A stretch of 64,000 nt of DNA from Azospirillum cavernae (lineage in GTDB: Bacteria; Pseudomonadota; Alphaproteobacteria; Azospirillales; Azospirillaceae): the NCBI RefSeq assembly GCF_003590795.1, contig NZ_QYUL01000002.1, forward strand, positions 923,001 through 987,000, given 5' to 3'. Made by a program: the position numbers and the translations under genes. Every line of letters starts with the position of its first letter. Position 1 is the stretch's first letter. This document shows, piece by piece, positions 26,648 to 33,728 of the stretch. The notes below the pieces were generated by a model, which saw only the letters and a program-made list of their open reading frames with translations, ran no database searches and was not told the DNA's origin.

Positions 26648-27052
26648 ATGGACGCCGTCACAATCGCCGCTCAAACCACAGCCCTGCTGTCGCCGCTGTT
26701 GCCGATGATCGTGGAAGGCGGCGCGAACGAGGTTGGCAAGCTCATCCTCGGCGACACGCTCACCAAGGCGAAAGCGGTGTGGGGCCTGCTGACCAGCGCG
26801 CCCAAAGGCGACACGGTCCTGGCGAAAGCCAAACAGCTTGCCGCGACCCCCGACGACGAAGACGCGCGCAACGAACTCGACGACGCCATCACCGGCCTGC
26901 TGAAACGAAACGCCGATTTGCTGGAAAAGGTCGCCGCCGCGTTGGCCGACGGCAAGGGCGGCAACACGGCCATCGCCTCGGGGGCGGGAGCTGTGGCGAT
27001 TGGCGGCAACGCTAACAACGCGCGAATCAACACCGCCCTGGAGAAAAAATGA
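26648..27052 (+). CDS. Putative NLR-partner effector: small helical (Bell/HeLo-like?) protein with a C-terminal amyloid-signalling-type motif
   Basis: 134 aa from the ATG at 26648, preceded by CCAGG. Residues 1-~22 are hydrophobic (M-D-A-V-T-I-A-A-Q-T-T-A-L-L-S-P-L-L-P-M). Residues 23-104 look helical. Residues 105-112 are a Gly/Ser/Ala linker, and residues 114-128 read G-A-V-A-I-G-G-N-A-N-N-A-R-I-N. The overlapping next gene carries a near copy of this motif at its N-terminus. Paired motifs on a small helical effector and its NLR are the hallmark of bacterial amyloid signalling (BASS/RHIM-like) systems, in which the effector domain permeabilises membranes. The match of residues 1-100 to the Bell domain is inferred from layout, not from a search. 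The alternative is an unrelated chaperone or adaptor for the NLR. Confidence 0.7.
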   Translation: MDAVTIAAQTTALLSPLLPMIVEGGANEVGKLILGDTLTKAKAVWGLLTSAPKGDTVLAKAKQLAATPDDEDARNELDDAITGLLKRNADLLEKVAAALADGKGGNTAIASGAGAVAIGGNANNARINTALEKK

Positions 27053-29517
27053 CATCCCCCGGGAACTGGGTGGAGGCCGGTGGTCAAGGGGCCGTTGGCA
27101 TCGGTGGAGACGCCAACAACGCAATCATCAACCCAACAATCAACCTGCCCACGCCACCCGCCCCGCCCAGCGCGCTTCATCAATTGGCGCGGGAGTTGTC
27201 GGACTTCATCGGGCGGAAGGCGGATTTGGACACGCTGGAAGGGGCGCTGAACCGAGACGATGGCGCGACGGTGGCGATCACCGCCTTGCACGGGATGGGC
27301 GGGGTGGGCAAGACCACGTTGGCCCAGCACGCCGCCCGGCGCGTGATCCATCGTTACCCCGACGCGCAGATCGTCGTTGATCTCAACGGGCATGGCGAGG
27401 GCGCGCCCACCGCGCCGCTGGACGCGATGCTGCGGGTGATCCGCGCCTTTCATCCCAACCTGCCGCCGCTGGACGACCCCGCCCAGGCCCGCGCCATCTA
27501 CCACTCCACGCTGTCCGGCAAGCGGGCCTTGATCCTGCTGGACAACGCCGCCAGCGCCGACCAAATCCGCGATTTGATCCCGCCGCCCCACTGCGGCGCC
27601 ATCATCACCGCGCGGGCGTTGGTGCAACCGCCGGACTGCAAGGTGCTGAAGCTCGATCTGCTGTCGCCGGACGAATCGGCAGCCCTGCTGCGTCGGCTCG
27701 CCCCGAACGCGCCGGGGACGGACGACGACTGGACCCGCTTGGCCGACCTCTGCGGACGGTTGCCGCTGGCCCTGCGCGTCGCCGGATCGACGCTGGCCGT
27801 CACCGACGATCTAACCCTGCCCGACTACCTCGCCGAATTGGCGGACGAGGCCAGCCGCCCGCACCGCCTGACCATCGACGGCGACGCCAGCGCCAACGTC
27901 GCCGCCGTGCTGAGCCACAGCCTGCGCCGCCTGATCGACCAGGATCCCACCCTGGCCGCGCGCTGGCAGGTGTTGAGCGTCTTCCCCGCCGATTTCGACC
28001 GCGCGGCGGCGGCGGCGCTGTGGGAAATCGCGGACGCCGCGCCACCGCTGCGCGCCCTGCGCGCCCGCTCCCTCCTGCTGTTCGACGAGGCGACGCGCCG
28101 CTACCGCCTGCACGATCTGATGCGCCCGCTGGCCAGCAGCCTGTTCGCCCCCGATCCCACCCAAGACCCGGCGCCGGGAACCGCCGACCGCCTCGCGACG
28201 GCGGAGGGCCGCTTTGCGCTGCATTTTATTGGGGTGTTGGAGGAGGCAAAGGAACTTTACAAACGCGGCCATGACGGGGTGGTCGCCGGGCTGGCCCGCT
28301 ACGACGCCGACACCCGCAACATCGCCGCCGCCGCCGCCTGGGCCATCGCCCACGCCGACCACGACCCAACGGCGCAACAGGTCGCCGCTTGGTTGCCCAA
28401 CGCCGGGGTGTATGTCCTGGATCTGCGCCTGCACCAACGGGAGTTGATCGACTGGCTGACCGCCGCTGCCGCCGCCGCGCGCCGGATGGGCAACCCCGGC
28501 CTCGCCGCCAACCACCTCGGCAATCTGGGCAACGCCCACGCCGATTTGGGCGAGACACGGCGCGCCATCGAGTTTCATGAACAGGCCCTCGCCATTTCGC
28601 AGGAGATCGGGGATCGGCGTGGCGAGGGACAGGACCTCGGCAATCTGGGCAACGCCCACGCCGCTTTGGGCGAGACACGGCGCGCCATCGAGTTTCACCA
28701 ACAGGCTCTCGTCATTTCGCGGGAGATCGGGGATCAGCGCGGTGAGGGAGGCCACCTCGGCAATCTGGGCCTCGCCCACGCCGCTTTGGGCGAGACACGG
28801 CGCGCCATCGAGTTTCATCAACAGGCTCTCGTCATTTCGCGGGAGATCGGGGATCGTCACGGCGAGGGAAGCCACCTCGGCAATCTGGGCCTCGCCCACG
28901 CCGCTTTGGGCGAGACACGGCGCGCCATCGAGTTTCATCAACAGGCTCTCGTCATTTCGCGGGAGATCGGGGATCGTCGCGGCGATGGACAGAGCCTCGG
29001 CAATCTGGGCAACGCCCACGCCGCTTTGGGCGAGACACGGCGCGCCATCGAGTTTTATGAACAGGCCCTCGCCATCGGGCGGGAGATCGGGGATCGTCGC
29101 GGCGAGGGAATCCGCCTCGGCAATCTGGGCAGCGCTCACGCCGCTTTGGGCGAGGCACGGCGCGCCATCGCGTTTCACCAACAGGCCCTCGCCATCGCGC
29201 GGGAGATCGGGGATCGGCGGGGCGAGGGACAGGAACTCGGCAATCTGGGCAACTGCTATGCTGAATTGGGCGAGACACGGCGCGCCATCGACTTTTACGA
29301 ACAGGCCCTCGCCATCGCGCTGGAGATCGGGGATCGGCAGGGCGAGGGAAGCTGGCTTTACAACCTTGCGGACGAACTCGCCAAACTGGGTGATGTCCCC
29401 ACCGCGATCAGCATGACCGAACAAGCGCTGGCGATCTTGGTCGCCATCGAAAGCCCGAATGCGGAAAAAGCGCGTCAGCGACTTGCCCGCCTGCGCGGGG
29501 AGGCGGCGGGCGGCTGA
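27049..29517 (+). CDS. NB-ARC (NLR-like) STAND ATPase with N-terminal amyloid-signalling-type motif and TPR sensor array
   Basis: 822 aa; its ATG overlaps the previous stop (ATGA, 27049-27052), so translation is coupled. Residues 14-28 read G-A-V-G-I-G-G-D-A-N-N-A-I-I-N, matching the preceding protein's tail at 12 of 15 positions. Next come F-I-G-R-K-A-D-L (53-60), P-loop G-M-G-G-V-G-K-T-T (82-90), Walker B L-I-L-L-D-N-A (161-167), sensor I-I-T-A-R (185-189), G-R-L-P-L-A-L (236-242), and a winged-helix/MHD-like Y-R-L-H-D (352-356). Eight 40-residue TPR units follow (490-809). STAND proteins oligomerise on ligand binding. The TPR array is the likely sensor and the N-terminal motif the likely signal to the effector. 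No catalytic effector domain is fused. Confidence 0.88.
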   Translation: MTSPGNWVEAGGQGAVGIGGDANNAIINPTINLPTPPAPPSALHQLARELSDFIGRKADLDTLEGALNRDDGATVAITALHGMGGVGKTTLAQHAARRVIHRYPDAQIVVDLNGHGEGAPTAPLDAMLRVIRAFHPNLPPLDDPAQARAIYHSTLSGKRALILLDNAASADQIRDLIPPPHCGAIITARALVQPPDCKVLKLDLLSPDESAALLRRLAPNAPGTDDDWTRLADLCGRLPLALRVAGSTLAVTDDLTLPDYLAELADEASRPHRLTIDGDASANVAAVLSHSLRRLIDQDPTLAARWQVLSVFPADFDRAAAAALWEIADAAPPLRALRARSLLLFDEATRRYRLHDLMRPLASSLFAPDPTQDPAPGTADRLATAEGRFALHFIGVLEEAKELYKRGHDGVVAGLARYDADTRNIAAAAAWAIAHADHDPTAQQVAAWLPNAGVYVLDLRLHQRELIDWLTAAAAAARRMGNPGLAANHLGNLGNAHADLGETRRAIEFHEQALAISQEIGDRRGEGQDLGNLGNAHAALGETRRAIEFHQQALVISREIGDQRGEGGHLGNLGLAHAALGETRRAIEFHQQALVISREIGDRHGEGSHLGNLGLAHAALGETRRAIEFHQQALVISREIGDRRGDGQSLGNLGNAHAALGETRRAIEFYEQALAIGREIGDRRGEGIRLGNLGSAHAALGEARRAIAFHQQALAIAREIGDRRGEGQELGNLGNCYAELGETRRAIDFYEQALAIALEIGDRQGEGSWLYNLADELAKLGDVPTAISMTEQALAILVAIESPNAEKARQRLARLRGEAAGG
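28516..29475 (+). repeat. Eight tandem 120-bp units encoding TPRs in the NLR-like gene
   Basis: Units start at 28516, 28636, 28756, 28876, 28996, 29116, 29236 and 29356. Each encodes L-G-N-L-G-x-A-H-A-x-L-G-E-T-R-R-A-I-E-F followed by a second helix. Units 1-7 are very similar at DNA level; units 3 and 4 are identical over their first ~100 bp. Unit 8 is diverged. The period is an exact 120 bp with no spacers, so this is protein repeat DNA, not a CRISPR array. Confidence 0.95.
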
Positions 29518-29698
29518 GGGACGGCGCGTTCCACCCCGTCTTCGCTTCCTCTCCTTCTGGGAGAGGGCAGGGAGCCGACGGCCAAAGGCCGGACGAGCGC
29601 CGAGGGTGGTCGTCGGGGCAAGGCCGTCGCGAGACTGTGATCGCCACCGCCGACGTCCGGCAGGGCGATCCTCATTCTGACCGGAAGGACGCCACAGC

Positions 29699-29869
29699 AT
29701 GACGGCGACGATCCCGTTTGACGACATCCTCGCCGCGATGCCCAAGGACGAGCGCGCCGCTGTGGACGCGCGGGCGTCCGACATGCTGGCCGACATCGAC
29801 GGGCTGGCGGAACCCCAGCCCCCCACCGATGTTCACCGCGCCGTTGCCGGAGGTCGCGCAGCGGGCTAG
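29699..29869 (+). pseudogene. Remnant of a HigA/XRE-type antitoxin N-terminus
   Basis: The ATG at 29699 opens a 56-codon frame: M-T-A-T-I-P-F-D-D-I-L-A-A-M-P-K-D-E-R-A, then A-V-D-A-R-A-S-D-M-L-A-D-I-D-G-L. This resembles the leader helices of XRE antitoxins (x-L-L-A-x-M-P-P-E-R-R-A-x-V-x-A-R-A-x-E-L), which continue into L-R-x-L-R-x-x-x-x-L-T-Q. Here the frame instead runs into unrelated Pro/Ala-rich sequence and stops, with no HTH. No toxin gene is recognisable beside it. It could also be a genuine very small protein. Confidence 0.4.
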
Positions 29870-29958
29870 GAATGATAGCCCAATTCCTCACGGTTTCCCC
29901 ATGCCCCACGCCCCCAACCCGCCCACTGTTCCAAGGCTGGCCGCACTTGGCGATCATC

Positions 29959-30110
29959 GCCCTCTCCCTCTGGGAGAGGGAGGGGACCCACGACGTGGGG
30001 AGGGTGAGGGGTTGCCCGAAAGGCCAGAACCGCGTGGCTTCTTGGATAACCCCTCACCCTTCCCACCGCTTCGCAGCGGGTCCCTTCCCTCTCCCAGAGG
30101 GAGAGGGCGG
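29959..30110. repeat. Long imperfect inverted repeat (BIME-like)
   Basis: The left arm (29959-30014, beginning GCCCTCTCCCTCTGGGAGAG) is repeated in inverted orientation as the right arm (30048-30110, ending CTCTCCCAGAGGGAGAGGGC) with a few substitutions. Each arm also contains its own small hairpin. It is related in style to the other GC-rich palindromes of the window but has a different core (CTCTGGGAGAGGG). Confidence 0.75.
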
Positions 30111-30422
30111 TTCGACGCCAAAGGCGATGGCCTGGATTGAACAGTTGAACAGGGTCGGGAAAACTGTTTCACAGCGTTTCAAACGTTCCATTCGCCCGCC
30201 GCAGCGCCCCGGCTCCAATCACACAAGAATACACACAAACCATTGCAATCATTGCGGAAAACGCCGTTCGTCGCCGGATGGGCGGTCGCGACGCCGCCGA
30301 CCGCTCCTGTTTCATCCGTCGCGCGCCCTGTTTCATCGGGGGCGGGCCGCCCGCGCGCCGACTTGCGCTTGGTCCCGCTGCGCCGCATCATCGCGGCAAC
30401 GAACAAACGGGGGAGTGGCGCC

Positions 30423-31919
30423 ATGATGATGAACCGCGCGCGGAGTTTTGCCGTGGCCACGGGGGTTTTCGCGCTGGCCCTGGTCGGCGGGGCCGCCGCC
30501 TGGGCGCAGGCCCGCACGGATCTGGTGATCGGCATGTCGTTGGAGCCGCCGCACCTCGACCCCACCGCCGGGGCCGCCGCCGCCATCAAGGAAGTCACCT
30601 ACGCCAATCTGTTCGAATCGTTGGTCCGCGTCGATTCCAGCGGCGCGCTGGTCCCTGGTCTGGCCGAAGGCTGGACGGTGGCGGACGACGGCAAGACCTA
30701 CCGCTTCACCCTGCGGCCCAACGCCAAATTCCACGATGGCGCGCCGGGCGACGCGGCGGCGGTGAAATTCTCGCTGGACCGGGCGCGCGGGGCGGAGTCG
30801 GTCAACGGGCAGAAGGGCTATTTCGCCTCCATCGCCTCGGTCGAAACGCCCGATCCGCGCAGCGTGGTCGTCACCCTGTCGCGGCCCGACGGGCTGTTCC
30901 TGTTCCACATGGCCGCAGGCGACGCCGCCATCGTCTCGCCGACCAGCGCGGCGACCAACAAGCAAAAGCCGATTGGCACCGGCCCCTTCACATTCGACCG
31001 CTGGGCGGCGGGCGACCGCGTCGTGCTGACCCGCAACCCGGAGTATGACGGGCCGAAACCGGCGCTGGAGCGGGTGTCCTTCCGCTTCATCAGCGACGCG
31101 GCGGCGCAAATCGCCTCGCTGAAGGCCGGGGACGTGGACGCCTTCGTCCAGTTCAACGCGTTCGAGGCGCTGCCCGAATTCCGCAACGACCCGAAATTCG
31201 CCGTCACCGTCGGCACGACGGAGGGCGAAACCCTGCTCTCCACCAACAACGCCCGCAAACCCTTCGACGATGTGCGGGTGCGCCGCGCCATGGCCCACGC
31301 CATCGACCGCAAGACGCTGATCGACGGGGTTCTCTACGGCAACGGCGTTCCCATCGGCAGCCATTTCCCGCCGCACCGCGCTGGTTACGTCGATCTGACC
31401 GGCCTGTACCCCTATGACCCGGCCAAGGCGAAGGCGCTGCTGGCGGAGGCCGGCTATCCGAACGGCTTCGACGCCACGCTGCGCCTGCCGCCGCCGCCCT
31501 ACGCCCGGCGCGGCGGCGAACTGGTCGCCGCGCTGCTGGCCGAGGTCGGCATCCGTTTGACCATCGAGCCGATGGAATGGGCGTCCTGGTTGGACAAAGT
31601 CTTCAAGGGCAAGGATTACGACCTGACCATGATCGCCCACACCGAGCCGCTGGACATCGACGTCTACGCCCGGGACTCCTATTATTTCAACTACCGCAGC
31701 GCCGCGTTCGTCCGGCTGGAGGAGGAGCTGAACCGCACCCAGGATCCGGCGGCGCGCAACGCGCTCTATGGCCAGCAACAGCGGCTGTTGGCCGACGACG
31801 CGGTCAACGGCTTCCTGTTCATGCTGCCCGCCGTCACCGTGCAGAACGCGAAAATCAGCGGCCTGTGGGTCAACCGCCCGATCCAGGCCAACGACGTCAC
31901 CGGCGTGACCTGGAAGTGA
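30423..31919 (+). CDS. ABC transporter periplasmic binding protein, family 5 (peptide/nickel type)
   Basis: 498 aa from the first of three consecutive ATGs, with GGGGGAG upstream. Signal peptide ~1-28 (F-A-L-A-L-V-G-G-A-A-A-W-A-Q-A). Family-5 features: L-D-P-T-A-G near the mature start, L-V-P-G-L-A-E-G-W-T-V, Y-R-F-T-L-R-P-N-A-K-F-H-D-G, and V-R-R-A-M-A-H-A-I-D-R. It binds oligopeptides or similar ligands and hands them to the two permeases encoded next. The exact substrate cannot be read from sequence. It is the first gene of a three-gene unit. Confidence 0.92.
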   Translation: MMMNRARSFAVATGVFALALVGGAAAWAQARTDLVIGMSLEPPHLDPTAGAAAAIKEVTYANLFESLVRVDSSGALVPGLAEGWTVADDGKTYRFTLRPNAKFHDGAPGDAAAVKFSLDRARGAESVNGQKGYFASIASVETPDPRSVVVTLSRPDGLFLFHMAAGDAAIVSPTSAATNKQKPIGTGPFTFDRWAAGDRVVLTRNPEYDGPKPALERVSFRFISDAAAQIASLKAGDVDAFVQFNAFEALPEFRNDPKFAVTVGTTEGETLLSTNNARKPFDDVRVRRAMAHAIDRKTLIDGVLYGNGVPIGSHFPPHRAGYVDLTGLYPYDPAKAKALLAEAGYPNGFDATLRLPPPPYARRGGELVAALLAEVGIRLTIEPMEWASWLDKVFKGKDYDLTMIAHTEPLDIDVYARDSYYFNYRSAAFVRLEEELNRTQDPAARNALYGQQQRLLADDAVNGFLFMLPAVTVQNAKISGLWVNRPIQANDVTGVTWK

Positions 31920-31956
31920 GGGGGGAAATGACCGGGGAATCGGGGAGGATCGCGGC

Positions 31957-32904
31957 GTGCTGGCCTTCGCCCTGCGCCGGTCGCTGACGCTGGCGCTGAC
32001 GGCGTGGCTGGCGACCATCGTCGTCTTCGCCGTGCTGGAGCTTGTGCCGGGCGATCCGGCCCTGCTGATGCTGGGCGTCAACGCGCAAGCCGACACGCTG
32101 GCCGCCCTGCGCGCCCAGATGGGCTTGGACCATCCGCCGGTCGAACGCTATCTGCGCTGGGTCGGCGGGTTGCTGCGCGGCGATCTCGGCGTCAGCCTGA
32201 CCTACGCCCGGCCCGTCGCCGATCTGGTGGCGGAGCGGCTGGTGGTGACTCTGCCGCTGGCGCTGTTGTCCCTGGCGCTGAGCACGGCGGCGGCGATTCC
32301 GCTGGGGCTGCTGGCGGTGGCGCGGCGCGGGCGCGGCGGCGATTGGGCGGTGCTGGGCTTCGCGCAAATCGGCGTGGCGCTGCCCAGTTTTTGGATCGCC
32401 ATCCTGTTGATCCTGGTCTTTTCCGTCACGCTCGGCTGGTTTCCCGCCGGGGGCTTTCCGGGGTGGGAGGCCGGGGCGCTGCCCGCGCTGCGCGCCCTGA
32501 CCCTGCCCGCGCTGGCGCTGGCGATTCCCGAGGCGGCGATTCTGGCCCGCGTCACCCGCACCGCGATCCTCGACACGCTGGGGGAGGACCACATCCGCAC
32601 CGCGCGGGCCAAGGGCGTCAGCCGGACGGCGGTGCTGCTGCGCCACGCCCTGCCCAACGCGCTGTTGCCGGTGGCGACCGTGCTGGGGCTGCAACTGTCC
32701 TTTCTGGTCGCCGGGGCGGTGGTGGTGGAGAATGTCTTCACCCTGCCGGGTCTGGGGCGGCTGCTCTATCAGGCCATCGGCCAGCGGGATTTGATCGTGG
32801 TTCAGGGGGTGGTCGTGCTGCTGGCGGTCTTCGTCGTGCTGGTCAACGCCCTGGTGGACATCGCCTGCGCGGCGGCGGACCCCCGGCCCAAGGCGGCGTC
32901 GTGA
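31957..32904 (+). CDS. ABC transporter permease, DppB/OppB type
   Basis: 315 aa with a GTG start at 31957 and a strong GGGGAGGA site. N-terminal segment F-A-L-R-R-S-L-T-L-A-L-T-A-W-L-A-T-I-V-V and the V-P-G-D-P-A motif characteristic of DppB. About six membrane segments; the EAA coupling loop reads H-I-R-T-A-R-A-K-G-V-S-R-T-A-V-L. C-terminus ends with the L-V-D-I-A-C-A-A-A-D-P-R-P motif. Its stop overlaps the second permease start. Confidence 0.93.
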   Translation: MLAFALRRSLTLALTAWLATIVVFAVLELVPGDPALLMLGVNAQADTLAALRAQMGLDHPPVERYLRWVGGLLRGDLGVSLTYARPVADLVAERLVVTLPLALLSLALSTAAAIPLGLLAVARRGRGGDWAVLGFAQIGVALPSFWIAILLILVFSVTLGWFPAGGFPGWEAGALPALRALTLPALALAIPEAAILARVTRTAILDTLGEDHIRTARAKGVSRTAVLLRHALPNALLPVATVLGLQLSFLVAGAVVVENVFTLPGLGRLLYQAIGQRDLIVVQGVVVLLAVFVVLVNALVDIACAAADPRPKAAS

Positions 32905-33728
32905 GGCGGCGGCTTCCCTGGTCCTTCTGGTTGGGGCTGGCCCTGGTCGGGCTGCTGCTGGCGGTGGCGCTGCTGTCGCTGCTGTGGACGCCCTTTCCGG
33001 TCGGGCAGGTGCGGGTGGTCGCCCGGCTGCGCCCGCCGGGGGGCGCCAACTGGTTGGGCACCGACCATTTCGGGCGCGACGTGCTGTCGCTGCTGATGGT
33101 CGGCGCCCGCAACTCGCTGGCCGTCGCGGCGGCGGCGGTTGGGCTGGGGGCGGCGCTGGGCGTGCCGCTGGGCTTGGCGGCGGCGGCGCTGGGGCGCTGG
33201 GGGGACGAGCTGGTGGCGCGGCTGGGCGATCTGGTCTTCGCCTTTCCCGCTGTGCTGTCGGCCATTCTGCTGACTGCCGTTCTGGGCGCGGGGGCGGTCA
33301 ACGTCGTGCTGGCTTTGGGCCTGTTCAACGCCGCCGTGCTGGCGCGGGTGACGCGCGGCGCGGCGCTGGCGGTGTGGCGGCGGGAGTTCGTCCGCGCCGC
33401 GCTGGCGCTGGGGCGCGGGCCGCTGTCGGTCACGCTGGTCCATGTGCTGCCCAACGTTCTGGGCGTGGTGGTGGTGCAGACGACGGTGCTGTTCGCCGTC
33501 GCCATCGTGAACGAGGCGGCGCTCAGCTACCTTGGCCTTGGCGTCCAGCCGCCCAACCCAAGCTGGGGCAAGATGCTGGGCGACGCGCAAACCCACCTGT
33601 TCACCGCGCCCTTGCAGGCGGTGTTTCCGGGACTCGCCATCGCGCTCAGCGTTCTGGGCTTGACCCTGTTGGGCGACGGTCTGCGCGACTGGCTCGACCC
33701 GCGCCATCGCTCGTCTGGATTGCTTTAG
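32901..33728 (+). CDS. ABC transporter permease, DppC/OppC type
   Basis: 275 aa with a GTG start at 32901 overlapping the previous stop (GTGA). N-terminal TM W-L-G-L-A-L-V-G-L-L-L-A-V-A-L-L, then the DppC hallmark W-L-G-T-D-H-F-G-R-D-V-L-S, the EAA-type loop F-V-R-A-A-L-A-L-G-R-G-P, and C-terminal G-D-G-L-R-D-W-L-D-P-R. No DppD/DppF ATPase gene follows; the next gene is convergent and overlaps by 4 bp, so the ATPases must be encoded elsewhere or be shared. Confidence 0.92.
   Translation: MRRRLPWSFWLGLALVGLLLAVALLSLLWTPFPVGQVRVVARLRPPGGANWLGTDHFGRDVLSLLMVGARNSLAVAAAAVGLGAALGVPLGLAAAALGRWGDELVARLGDLVFAFPAVLSAILLTAVLGAGAVNVVLALGLFNAAVLARVTRGAALAVWRREFVRAALALGRGPLSVTLVHVLPNVLGVVVVQTTVLFAVAIVNEAALSYLGLGVQPPNPSWGKMLGDAQTHLFTAPLQAVFPGLAIALSVLGLTLLGDGLRDWLDPRHRSSGLL

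Larger units (their letters stand above)
29518..30422. other. 905-bp repeat-rich intergenic region after the NLR-like operon
   Basis: It contains a 7-bp hairpin (CCTCTCC / GGAGAGG, 29548-29566) just past the NLR stop, an antitoxin-like remnant (29699-29869), a large inverted repeat (29959-30110), and ~310 bp (30111-30422) leading to the ABC operon in which I see no gene, only the presumed promoter. No integrase or transposase is visible. Confidence 0.6.

Noticed and set aside
28516..29475. Regular 120-bp direct repeats considered as a CRISPR array or satellite
   Set aside because: There are no spacers, the period is a multiple of three, and every unit translates as a TPR within one long reading frame.
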